Assembly (NCBI GenBank): GCA_013399115.1
Contig: VXAA01005663.1
Span: 1-64,000 of the forward strand
DNA length: 64,000 nucleotides
Direction of reading: 5' to 3'
Source of the DNA: Anseranas semipalmata
Taxonomy: Eukaryota > Chordata > Aves > Anseriformes > Anseranatidae
In this document: positions 22,310 through 33,249 of the stretch, one piece after another
How the letters are laid out: each line of letters opens with the position of its first letter
How positions within the stretch are numbered: position 1 is the stretch's first letter
Position numbers and translations under genes: made by a program
Notes under the pieces: model-generated
Told to the model about the DNA's origin: nothing
Database searches by the model: none
The model's input: only the letters and a program-made list of their open reading frames with translations

Positions 22310-22560
22310 TACCTTACAGCGTTCACCAGGCAGCCGAGCTCTCGGTCGCGCAGCCGCTCCCTGCCGTACAGCCGGGCCCGAGCCAGAGGCGGGCCCCCCT
22401 CACCCCCCGACCCGCCCTCGCCCCCCCGCCCNNNCCCCTGCCGCCAAGCCGGGCCCGAGCCAGAGGCGGGCCCCGCTCACCCCCGGACCCGCCTGCGCCC
22501 CACGGCCGCGTCGAGGACATCGCCCTGCGGGCTCCTCGCAGCCTTCCCGCAGCCTCCGGC
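22310..22560. repeat. Very GC-rich patch with a tandem repeat and an assembly gap
   Basis: The segment beginning GCCGGGCCCGAGCCAGAGGC occurs at 22371 and again at 22448, giving a unit of about 77 bases that includes three N (22432-22434). Both copies continue with a similar C-rich stretch. C-runs at 22394-22427 mean the minus strand has a G-quadruplex motif. Overlapping open frames here are products of composition. The gap leaves the true copy number unknown. Confidence 0.75.
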
Positions 22561-22599
22561 TGCCCTCCCTATTAGCCCTTGGAAACCGGACTTAATCAT

Positions 22600-23740
22600 T
22601 TTTCCAGACCCCCCCACTTGTTAATCTCTGCATATTATGACAAAAAGTAATCATAAAGAAGAGTTAAATCTGAGTTTCAGCTGGTTTTTAGGGTGTCACT
22701 GGCATAATTACACTCATTAGCTTTGCTTTCTTCTCACTACGTAACTAAAGAGGAGAGCAGAAGAAGAGAAAAGCTCTTTGCCCTACCCGTGACCTTTCTG
22801 TCCATTACCTCCTTCCTATAATCTGCCATCAAGGGTTCCAAGACAACTTTAAAATTCCCCTGGAATGTCTGTCTGAAACTTAAACAGAAAAGCACCAAAA
22901 CCTGGAAGATGGAATTTAGCCAAACAGCCAAATACTAACTCAAGTTGGATGTGATTAATTAGACTCAGAATTATTTATTTTTGTATCAAAACCAAAGTTT
23001 GAACTTATTTTCTAGCACCATAATTCAGACTGATCTTCTTCCCTCTGGGACAACAGTAACAAGAAATTTTAAAAGCACAAAAGGAAGGTTTGTTGGAAAT
23101 GGGGAGTACCTTACAGCAGCCCTAACAGAACACCCCCACCAACAAAGGATTCCTGTTCCATAATTGCATTTATATTTTTCTGTGCTAATTCTCTGCCCTG
23201 ATACGCGCCTAGGCTGCTCGTAGGCTACAGGTAGCATTGGCCAGGTTCCCTCACCTACCGCTCACGCTGTATCCGTGCGCCACGCAGCTAAGCGAGAGCT
23301 TCCGCAGCTTCCCAGACTGCCTGCAACAAGCCCAGCCAACCTGCCCTCGCCCCGAACCAGCCTGAGATGGGCACGCAGCACGACATCAGCAAGCCCACAG
23401 GCTGCAAATTCAGAGCCGGGCAGAGCAACGGGCGTATCGTTTTAGGAAGACACAGACATCAGAGGCTGGGGGAGCGTGAGCAGGAGCTCAGTTCTTAGGG
23501 CACCCCTGAAACAACAAGAGGAACAAAGGTGGAAAATAGCAAATACTATCGTAAGCGAATAGCATCAACACAGCGCAATACAGGAGAAACATACGCACAT
23601 AAGTGTGTACGCAGGGTGAGAGGGGGAAGAGATGTCCGAAGAGCTAAACGTGAGCGTGTGCGAAGCCCACGTAACTATAAAAATCGCACACCCAGCGCAG
23701 GCGTGCACGCTGCTGCGCATGCACGACAGGACTCAGTTAT
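22600..23740. other. AT-rich spacer with a weak GC patch
   Basis: AT-rich sequence with a TTAATTAG-type core near 22955 and a moderate GC segment at about 23200-23420. No gene, repeat family or strong motif cluster was recognised. Confidence 0.35.
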
Positions 23741-23835
23741 GAGGTTTATTCTAATGATAAATAATTAGTATTATTAGTGTTAAATAATCATATTATGCAT
23801 AATAACTCTATCAGGAATAAATAATAATTGTTGAC
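23740..23835. other. Extremely AT-rich segment with a 14-bp palindrome
   Basis: This is about 95 bases with almost no G or C. It contains the perfect palindrome TATTATGCATAATA at 23791-23804, which includes ATGCAT as its core and resembles a POU-dimer or hairpin-forming sequence. Confidence 0.55.
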
Positions 23836-23859
23836 GAACCCACTTCACTCCAAAAACCC

Positions 23860-24590
23860 AGCCTGTGAGCGTGCCCCAGGGTGCCCTTCTCCCACCCGTG
23901 GGCTTGGCACTGCGGCTCACCACCCCGGGCCAGCCCCATCTCTCCCCTTCCCTCTCCGCGTTTCTGAAACTCTGAAGCACGAGGCAGCACGCGAGCAACG
24001 CCGCAGGTCACGGTACCAAAAGCAGGGGCGTTTCCGGGCACCCTTGGCAGTGCAGGCAGTGGAAGGCGGCGGTGGCCCGAGCAGAATCGCCGACCCCACT
24101 CGGTGCCACGCTGGCACAAGGAGAGCGATGTCCACCAGCCCGGCGGGGCCTCCCGCGCTCTTCGCTCGCTCTTTCCAGAGCCATCGCAGCAGATAACAGA
24201 GGCAGAAAGACGTGCGGCTGCTAACGGTACGACACTGGGCCGAGCGAGAGGCTTCTTGGCAGCACCAGCCAGTGCTCACGAGCCTTGCTCCCACAGAGCC
24301 GAGCGCGGGGCATGCGAACGCCAGCCCTGAGCGCGTTGCTGCACCAGCACTTGCTGTCCTAACGCACACGGACGATGCCGTGTGGCCGGGCAGCTGCTGC
24401 AGCAGGGGTTACGCCTCCCACAGCACACGCAAGCACGCCCGTGCACGCACAAGCATGCCCATACACACGGTAACCACGAGCCCGATGCACAACAGGCAAA
24501 GCACCCGCTGCAGGGCAGCCGTCGCGCGGTGCCGCTGGAGGCACCCTGGGGTACCAGGGCACCCTCCAGCCCCTCACTCTGGTGCTCTTC
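23860..24590. other. GC-rich patches
   Basis: Consecutive moderately to strongly GC-rich segments with CpG, including a CACGCCCGTGCACGCAC-type purine/pyrimidine alternation near 24430-24460. Open frames on both strands overlap and are unrecognised. Confidence 0.35.
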
Positions 24591-24599
24591 CCAAGAGGG

Positions 24600-26080
24600 G
24601 CCACCAGCAATTTTCCTTTAAAAATTCTTGGTGTTTCCTTTAAATAGCTTTAGTTTACCAGAAACATGAAAACTTGGCCATCACCTCATCCTCCAGTCCT
24701 GCATCTCTATGGTTACTGGCCCTGTGAAAATGTATATCGTGCATGAACGCTACATTAGCCCCAAACCCTTTTTATTACATGGGGTTTTATTACTTTGAGC
24801 TGATAATACTGAGTTTGATACTTCTCTATTTCGAAAATACTGCGTTTTGTGCCCTTCCAAGGAAGACGCCTCTTCACATCCATAAATTCCACTGCCTTGG
24901 AAATCTAGTGGGAAGAAATGGGGTTAAATCCCACTTGTTTTAGCTAGATACGTGTGTGAATGCTGGGGGAGGGTTAGAGAATTCTGTTGCAGGAATTAGT
25001 TTCATGCGGCTGGAGAGGCTTCTGGAAGCGACAGGACATCCGTCCCTTTATTTACAGGCTACCTGGGGAAGCCTGCGGGGCTCCTCTTGTTCTGCTTCCC
25101 AGCCAAAGACCTCCACCAGTGCTTTATTTCCTGGGACAATTCGGACTGTCCTCACGTAGGCCACCTTTCCAAGGATAATTACTTTTTCCTTTCCTGCCAC
25201 TTAATCCGTAGGTAAGGCTGCAACACAAGCACTCCTCCGTCCTGCTGGAACACTGCTGTCAAATCTAGTCCTGTTCTTCCACAATTTTTCTCCTCAAACA
25301 CCGAGATCAACCTGGATGTAGAATGAGTTACGGTGAGGGCAGAGCGGTCTGCACTGTACAGGTGCTAACATGTGCACTGTGCATGGGTGCACATACGTGA
25401 CTCACGTGTAAGATGCACAGCCCACGTGCTGCTGTGCAGTCCCAGCGTACGCTACAAACAGGCACTGCGCACACACTGAGCAATTGCACAGGCACACACA
25501 ACATTTGTGTAGCCGAACGCAGCAGAGCTGGCTTGGATTCATTTATCAGGTGCCTGTATGCTGAGGATCGGCGGGTGCACTCCGCAAGCCTCTGCAGGAG
25601 AGGCTGGGAGTCGCCATTCGAATGGAGTCCTTTCAGCACCGTCACTATCGCAAGCACCACGCTGACGTGGCACGAAGCAAAGGCCAACGCGAATTAGAGA
25701 TGCCAGGAAAGAAAGATTCCTCCCCTCCCATCGCAGCCCTTCCCGCCCGGCAGCATCCCGCTCCTGTACGTTCAGAGCAGGGTGGAAATAGCGCAGGGCA
25801 CTGTCAGGTAGGCAGCTCGTGCGAAAAGCTGAACCGCGTCCCGTTTTTAATGCGTCCCCCGTGTATTAGAGGAGGATTTACGTTACATCTATTTAAGTGC
25901 CTGTGAGTTTGTGTGTTAATGCCTGCTCACATTCAGTATAAAAATACACAGAACGGTTAGTCAAATACATGTAAATACAGACAGAACCCTGTTTATCTGG
26001 CAGACCATACAAAGGCTAAGAAATGAAAAATGCACTCACGCCCTCTGACACCCTGGCCAAGTGTAAGCGCGAGAGCTCTC
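24600..26080. other. Mixed spacer, nothing recognised
   Basis: Ordinary mixed sequence with mild GC rises near 25400 and 25650-25800. No repeat family, exon or motif cluster could be supported. Confidence 0.35.
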
Positions 26081-26089
26081 AGGGGTAGG

Positions 26090-26650
26090 GACTGAAGGCT
26101 GGCTTCTGGCTCCCTCTCTCTCCCTCTCCCTTGTCTGCTCAGGAGACACTTTGAGCGCAGGGATTGCTCACAGTCTGGCTGTGTGATCCACGCACAGCAC
26201 TTGCAATATGCCTGCTATTTCTCCCTCTCCCCCCAGCTCAAGCTTCCCCCCACCCCGTCTCTCTTGGTCTCATGTTCAGCCGTTATTTCAGCTTAATGTG
26301 GTGACATCACAGCTCTCTTAGCGAGATAAAGCCCTTGCAGTGAATACAGAATACGGCTCCACTGATCACTTTCGAATGATGGGATTTAGTGAGGTCTAAT
26401 ATCTCCTGCTCATCACTGTAGCTAAGATGCTGTGTTCTGGTACAGCCCAGTGCAGTTTTTATTGTGCTCTGCTGCAGCGGGTGATGCATAGTGTCTTGCC
26501 CTGTACGTTGGGAGTCAGATCTGGGAGAGACGCTTTTAATAAGTTCACTCCTTTTTAAACAGCAGAGGAGCCTGGCAGACACCTGTCTGTTGCAGTCACT
26601 TACATTTGGTGGGGTTTGTATGCAAAGACTGGAAGGGGACGGTTCTTAAC
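26090..26650. promoter_or_regulatory. Candidate conserved regulatory block
   Basis: A pyrimidine-rich lead (about 26105-26145) is followed by about 450 bases of even-composition, non-repetitive sequence with a CRE-like TGACATCA (26302-26309). A polypyrimidine-CAG acceptor-like site lies at about 26222-26236 with no donor after it. Its texture is that of a conserved non-coding element; alignment to other species would decide. Confidence 0.35.
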
Positions 26651-26659
26651 TGTGGAGAG

Positions 26660-27275
26660 ATGGAGCACTGGAAGACATTTCATTTTTCAGCATCACAGAG
26701 TAGTCAAAAAACCCTTTGTATTTTAAAATGAAAATACTATGTGAATTTTTAAAGTTACCTAGGAACCTCTAAGAAACAACTTTTCATTAATCTGTAATTC
26801 CTCCACCCTTTTATATCAGATTTGTAATAGCTTCAATGGTTTTCATTTTGTTCTGCGTTCTTCTAAAATGGGAAACAAAGAAATAGCATATGATATTATA
26901 AAAACTTAACAATGGTCCAGATAAGAAATGCAGCAGGAGACAAATAATGCAGTCAAATAAGCTTTCCATTATTAACAACTGTGCCCTGAGGTCTACAGGC
27001 ATAGTCCCAAACCTGAAATTACCTTAAATCATGAGGTTACCAATAAAGACAGCTTGGGACAGCAGAAGGGGTCTGTGTTTTCAAGGGGCGTTTAGATCAA
27101 GATCTCTATGATTAAGATTTCCGTGCGAAGGTTTGTTACTTTGTTATAATATTTTCCATCCTAACTGAATAGGTGAAACACCTGACTAATATAAACGTAT
27201 CCCTCCAGATGACCCGATCGTCACCTGAAGTTAAAATCCTTCCGAATCGCCAGCAATGCATTACAACCAGCGCTA
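26660..27275. other. AT-rich spacer
   Basis: AT-rich sequence with a SOX-type AACAATGG at about 26908-26915. Nothing else could be supported. Confidence 0.35.
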
Positions 27276-27279
27276 CGTA

Positions 27280-27600
27280 CGCGCTCTCCTTGCCCCAGCC
27301 CCTGCCCTCGCACCGCGGGGTCTGCGCCAGGCCCCGCACATGGGGGGACAGGGACACCCACCCGCTACGGCAGCCCCTGCCGGGCCGGCAGCGCCGGGGA
27401 GGCAGAGGAGGCCTGGGGCTGGAGCCCTGCATTCGGACCCGACCCCTGGCCTCCTGCCCGGCCCCCCCGTGCCCCCGTCCCGCGGGCGCCGAACAGCGGT
27501 GCGTGACCCCGCGCAGCCGGCCTCGCCGCAACAGGCGGGAGGGAGCGGGGAAGCACGGGGAGAGGCTGGGGAGAGGCAGAGAAGGGTCCCGGCTTCCCCA
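27280..27600. other. CpG-dense patch
   Basis: A strongly GC-rich, CpG-dense interval. Frames of 124-144 aa are open in several phases on both strands at once, which is the signature of stop-poor GC sequence and not of a gene. It adjoins the candidate regulatory block at 27605-27970, so CpG island and enhancer may form one unit. Confidence 0.5.
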
Positions 27601-27604
27601 CAGG

Positions 27605-27970
27605 TAATTAAAGGGACTGCTTTCAAGGTTGCATGGGCAAAAGACAATTCGGCCTAATGAAGCATCGATCAGCCGGCACTAAGGTGGAGAGGCGCTGACA
27701 TTCATCCGAAGGTACCTTCAGCTGATGTGAAACACCGCGCCGGGAATTGTTCCTGTGCTGGTCGTCACTGCCTGTGACCTGCTTTAGGAAAAATGGACTT
27801 TGTTTTAAATGGGTATTAATTCCGTAATTAGCCCAACTCGTCCACTGCGCTGCACGAAATTATTAATTAGGGAGGCCCGTGGCTTCGTGGCGGCGCTCGG
27901 CTCCGTCTCGCCTCTCCTGCGGGTGGATGCTCTCCGCTGTCCGCGCCGCGACTCCGCCAATCAGCGCCTC
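27605..27970. promoter_or_regulatory. Candidate regulatory block with three TAATTA sites and a CCAAT box
   Basis: TAATTA cores occur at 27605-27610, 27825-27830 and 27864-27869. A near-consensus NF-Y site CCAATCAGC lies at 27957-27965 in a short CpG-rich segment. Mixed homeodomain cores followed by a CCAAT box next to a CpG patch suggest an enhancer or weak promoter. No TATA box or exon was found. Confidence 0.4.
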
Positions 27971-28099
27971 AGGTGCGGAACGCAGGAGGTCAGTCACGGA
28001 GATGCGGGAAATTACTGGGGATTGGCAGGGACGTTTTTGTCAATTTGTAAGCAAAACCCTGTGTTATTGCGAGGTTTTCATCTTTTCATCACTGTCAGT

Positions 28100-29250
28100 T
28101 TGTGCCGGCACCAGAAATCTGAAAACAACGTAACCCTCGGAGGCTGCTGGAAAACAAATGGGGGAAGACTACACGTATATTTACAACATTTTTGTGTAAA
28201 ACAGAAATAGGAAATAGGTACTTACATGAAAAGAAATTAAGCCAATTAAACCCCTGGAAGTGCTGACACACAAAGCTCGCTGCTTACCCCAGCCAGGCAT
28301 CTGCGCTCCCATTCAGACGCCGCGCTGGCTCGACCGCCGCGCTCCCCGCGCCTGCCAAAACTGCCCTCGCCTCACCCAGCTCTTTCTTGTGTCCTAAATG
28401 TTTGCATTTGTAGAACGTCTGAATGGTAATAAAAGGATCAGGAAATGATAGTTGTGCCAAGTAAATTGGGGTGAATGATGGGGGAGGGGAGCGAGTATCG
28501 ATTGTGAAACAACTCGAGTATTATCTGGAAAGGATTTGCTCGCAGTCCTGCACTACTTGGTGTTACAAGAGGCCCCGCACTCAACAATAGCATGTCCCCT
28601 CGGAGCGGAAAACACAAAGGGAATTTGCTCTGATTCAATCCACACAGTGAGGCCCCTCTGGGGCTAAAGAGGGTCACTTTTACCCCGGCTAAAAATAAAG
28701 AAAAAAGATTTTTTTCCCTCTAACACACACACACATGCAGGCACACACACGATCCAGTGGGAGAAAGCAGCCTGCCTCCACTTGACAAGGTGCTTAGAAA
28801 TCACGAGCTTCCTCTCTCATTTCTCCATCAGACTTCAGAATTTATCAGAATTTCCTTGAAAAAAAAATTAAATAAGATACGTAGAACATGATCAAAGAAC
28901 GGCAAAGCGGTCTCTTCCTTTGATTCTATTTGCTCCTGTAATAAGTGCCTTTACTAGGGGACTGTTGCAACACTGACCTCTAATAACAAAGGAGGTGACA
29001 CGGAGGGGCACGCAATTGTAAACCGAATTTTAAAAGACATGCGAGAGCCTAGGTATCGGGGTTCTGGTGTATTCAGATACATTTGTTTGCTAATATTTCG
29101 CCTTTTCTGTTCAAAACAGCAGTCACCATTCTACTTCTAAACCCAACACGCTTTCATCGGGAACAGGTCAGTAAAGAAAGGCAGTAATTGTGTGCAACAC
29201 CTGCTGAAATTAAAAAAAAAGTTTTCCCTAAAAATCACTAAAATGTAGCT
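28100..29250. other. Mixed sequence with a possible conserved segment
   Basis: The part at about 28400-28680 is non-repetitive and motif-rich in texture, followed by an imperfect AC repeat near 28722-28750. GC-rich sequence with CpG lies at 28290-28360. The remainder is AT-rich. Nothing can be assigned firmly. Confidence 0.3.
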
Positions 29251-29259
29251 CAGCAGATT

Positions 29260-29560
29260 CTATCTGCATTAATTTGGCTGAACAACAAGATATTGCTGGG
29301 GACAAACTCTGAATAAAGCAGCCCCGAGTTCCCAGAATTGGCACAGCTCAGCCTAAACAATGGCTGCTTCCTATTCACCTTAACCCAGCTTTTCAAAAGA
29401 ACATCCCCAGAAACACAAAGCATCAGCGGGAAATGGCAATTTTATGAATCCTAATCAATCAAAGGGCTTATTAACTCAATGTGAAGCCAGATTAAAATCT
29501 TTAATTATAAATCGTGCTAAAAGGAAAAACAAAATGTACTTATGGTACATTGAAAATTCC
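29260..29560. promoter_or_regulatory. Candidate enhancer with SOX, TCF/LEF and homeodomain sites
   Basis: A consensus SOX site AACAATGG (29356-29363) and a TCF/LEF-type ATCAAAGGG (29458-29466) lie about 100 bases apart. They are followed within 60 bases by TTTAATTATAA-type homeodomain cores. The sequence is non-repetitive. This combination is typical of neural or progenitor enhancers, which is inference. Confidence 0.4.
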
Positions 29561-29731
29561 GGATATTAACATAGTTGCCATTATCTCTCTCAATATTAAA
29601 TTTCCCCTCCCTGCCCTGCAACATGCTCACCTTTTTCTGTTCCTAAAGAACAGAACTGTAGAGCAAACTCATTTTTCTCCTTTCCAGGCTTATTAAAATG
29701 TATTCTTTCTGCCCGCGCCCCCCCGGCTTGC

Positions 29732-29763
29732 GGGGAGTGGGGCGGGTGGGTATGGTGGGGGGG
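29732..29763 (+). other. Canonical G-quadruplex motif
   Basis: G-runs of 4, 4, 3 and 3 are separated by loops of 3, 1 and 1 bases between 29732 and 29750, and a further G7 run ends at 29763. This is one of the strongest quadruplex motifs in the window. It lies just before a CpG-rich patch that starts near 29990. Confidence 0.8.
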
Positions 29764-30330
29764 TCAGGAAACCCCATTACAGCTGCACAGTCAGAGGCGA
29801 GGGGGAGCGCTTGTTTATTAAGTGGGCCGAGTCGGAGTTACAGATTATTTTTTTGGGGCCACAATCAAATGTGAAGCATTTCTGCTAATGAAAACGGCAT
29901 GCATGTCTGTGCAAGCGCGCGTGATTGGCAGGGCTGCAGATTGCTAGNGTTTTATTTATTTGTTCAAAGTCACGGTCATCCCATTGTGCGTCCCCCTCTC
30001 GTTCTGTCGCTCCTGCCCCCAGCCCACCCCCTGCCCCGTCCCCATTGTTGGCGCGGGAGGCGGCAGACGGCTGGGCTGGCAGTAGCGCGCACCCAACGTC
30101 CCGAACGCGGAGCGCGCGGCTGGGAAAGCGCTGGTTTGGGTTAAAAGATCCGCGCTGCGAACACAGCCGAACTATTTTGTTCAGAGACGTGCTTCCTGGG
30201 TGATAACGGAGCCACCTATTCGGCAGGTTATTTGCCACAATTCCCTGCCCTCGTGCGCTTTCCCCTCCGCAGCATATTGCTTTTACATTTGAAATTAAAC
30301 ATTTTTGCCCCAAATTAATTTTTCAAAGGA
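29764..30330. promoter_or_regulatory. CpG patch with flanking motif-rich sequence
   Basis: AT-rich motif-bearing sequence (29800-29950, with an N at 29948) grades into a CpG-rich patch (about 29990-30130). The patch holds an inverted SOX site CCATTGTT at 30042-30049. The following 200 bases are again non-repetitive and even in texture. An enhancer or CpG island is plausible. Confidence 0.35.
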
Positions 30331-30334
30331 GAGG

Positions 30335-32630
30335 GAAATTTCCTTTCGAAAAATAACTGACAGGACACAGATGATGATTCTAGGTTGCTTCAATTTTTTA
30401 TACAGAATTCCCGTTTTCCTTTTTATTCCCTTTCTCTTAATACATCGCTTCCTCAGGATTTATTTACTCAGCACTCCCAAAATGAAGAGCAGCTTTTTCT
30501 GAATTGGGATTTTTCAGATTTGCTGTCAGCTTTGTGACTGCATTTGAAACCCTCTAACATGGTTCCCTTCTGTAAAACTTAACAAAAACATGGCTGGTTA
30601 ATTTGAAATACAGCTTTAATTTTAAAAAAAGTTATTTTAATTTTATGTTTTATAAATGACGGGTTGGCTCCAAAATGCTCGCAGAAGCAAATTTCACACC
30701 TTACAGAAGGGAATCACCTCCTCTGTTCTCTAATTGCTGTCTGATAGTTCTGTACTGTCCTGAAATCCTCCTGCCGTCCGCAGATGCTCGAGATTACATG
30801 CCACGCTATTTGCAGACACACTCTAAAACGGACAGAGAATGAGTTGGTGTTTGTGTGTCCGTCCAGGTCCCTGCGCCCCTCGGACAGGGTGAATAATTGG
30901 TAACCCTGCCTTTCACAATACCACCAACACCTGCCTGTAAAGCTCGCGCAGCAAAACACAAATGGAAGAGCTTTTGAACATGGAAAAGAGAATTTAAAAA
31001 ATATAACAGGTCTGGTACCGAACCTTTGTTGTTGAATATGCATTTCTCAGATTTTCCTTTTTTCCACAAATACACACTTGCACGTACATACACTTTGCAT
31101 ATCTGTTCTTGTACTGAATATTTATGCTACATACTGTATACACAGGATACAGAGTACCAGATTATTTTTTGCAGATAAACACTACATATGCTTATTGGCT
31201 CAAAACACTAACATTTCTAGAATTCTTTTAAAACCTTAAATGCCACGTAACTGTGATATTCCTTTGAAGATGATCATTAGACCTAACAAACAGGATACTG
31301 GAGGCACAGATCTTGTCCTCTTTAGCTCCTGCAACTGCCTTTCAGTAAATTCAGAAAAGATCCTTTGTGCCTAACTGGGTTTTCATTTCATTGCTTTTAA
31401 ATTTGTTAAGCTTGACTTTTGACACTTTAGAAGCTTAGCCTTTTTTTAAGTACAATAATATAATAAATATTTGTGTAGCCAAAGAAAAAGTGAATCTGTT
31501 GTTAGTGTTATATAAAGCATGATCTCTTTTTCATTCGTTTGTTATAAATAATTCACACAACTATGTGCATTTTATAAACATAATCTTTAGGAAACTGATA
31601 CTATCAAACATTTTTGAGGCAACACTCAGAAACATATACATACGTACAAAGTATTTACTGTAGTGCATATGAATCCGTAAACAACAAAATTTTTAATAAA
31701 AGCAGAAAAATAAAGATATTCTATGTAAATAATTATGTTAATACAATATGTTTTCAGACGTATTTATACAAATTAGTCATCTGAATGACAAAAAGCTTTG
31801 ACAAACTACAAACACCTATCAAAAATCATATTATTTGGCTCATTTTCCCTTGCAATTTCCATCCTTAGCTTGCCTTGAAAAAAGACAGATTCAGAAAGTC
31901 CCTTGCTATCTGTCAATACAGTAGGAACGAGCCCAGTCAAATGCATTTTTCCTTACTTACAGGTTAATAAGTATTTTCATGTTCTTTCTGTAAAGTATTT
32001 GAAGAAAATGATTTTTTTTTTAAACTTTAAAAATTAAATGAGATAAGTGTATTTTAATCCAAAATTATTTTCCCTAAAATATTCATGTGCAGCATGTTTG
32101 GTTCAATTAGAACAAAATAATATTTTCAAATAACAATTTAAAATACAGAAAACCTCTTCTTATTTTTCAACACAAAACATGTTAAAAAACATTCAAACAA
32201 ACGATATATTTAAGACGAATAGGGAAATCACTGTGCAAGAACTACCGAAAGCTCCGCATACACATTTTTATACATTTCGCTGTCGATCTAATTGCAGGAA
32301 GTACAGTATTCCTATTTTGTTACTGGGTCCTTCGGAAATAATACCTAAAGGAGAAACACTGCTAACGAAATGAGATTTTCTTGTATTGTTAGAAATTACA
32401 ATTTGGTAAAACTTTTTAGAAATCCAAACCACGACATTCCCAGCAAACTATTTTTCCTATTTCAAACGCTCTTTCAAACGTTGTGGGAGTTTCTTGCTGT
32501 TTGGCTCTGCAGCACGAAGTGACTACACAAATGCCTTTATTCTCAAGAACAACAAAACCCCATTTATATTAACAGATGCTTCTGCACACGGTAGCATGGC
32601 TGGGGATAAAAAGGCACCGCAGCGTAAGCA
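30335..32630. other. Long AT-rich stretch
   Basis: About 2.3 kb of AT-rich sequence with AATAAA-type hexamers at background frequency. The part at 30700-31010 is richer in CG and even in texture. Apart from short T and A runs near 32012 nothing stands out. A 3-prime UTR cannot be excluded but no stop codon or upstream exon is visible. Confidence 0.35.
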
Positions 32631-32639
32631 GTTCCAAAT

Positions 32640-33190
32640 CATTTAATCTGGATTAATCTAGCGCCGCACTTGCTCCACAAGCCCAACTTTGCAGGGCGGC
32701 CGCGGGCGCCCNCGCGGGGTGAGGGCAGCTCCCCAGGGGCGCCGGGGCTCGGCCGTGTCAGGGAAGCGGTATTGAGTCGTGAGCCAAATGACTGCTCATC
32801 GAGGGAAACGGGTATTGGCGTCCGAATCATTCTGAGACACCCTCGGTAACACTTAAACAAGTCCACTCTGTTAATGTCAGGTCACAGGGGACGCATTCAG
32901 CCCTCTCCGCTGACCATTAGACCCCTTGATGGAGTGGACGATAAACCTGACGGGACAGGCCGGACGGCACTGCTGGATGCGCCGCCGCTGTCAGCGTGCC
33001 CGGGCCGCCCGCGGGCGCCGCAGGCTGACGGACGGACAGACGGACACCGCGGCCACTCCCGCCACAACGTGCAGGCCCCAGCGGCATCGAAGCTGGGCCG
33101 GGGAAAGCCCGCCCGTCGCAGGCTCTGCTCGCACCGCTCCCTTCGAAGCGCCCTCTCCGGCAGCGGGACGCTTCGAACCCCATTTCTAAA
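32640..33190. promoter_or_regulatory. Homeodomain-pair site and CpG island
   Basis: An inverted homeodomain pair TAAT-CTGG-ATTA lies at 32644-32655 and overlaps GGATTA, the core recognised by OTX/PITX-type factors. CpG-dense sequence follows at 32690-32760 (N at 32712) and 32990-33180. Open frames here are stop-poor artefacts on both strands. Confidence 0.4.
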
Positions 33191-33249
33191 TTGCCTTGCA
33201 CGAGAAAAACACAGATCTCAACGCTCCTCGAGAACGAAGGCAACGCTAC

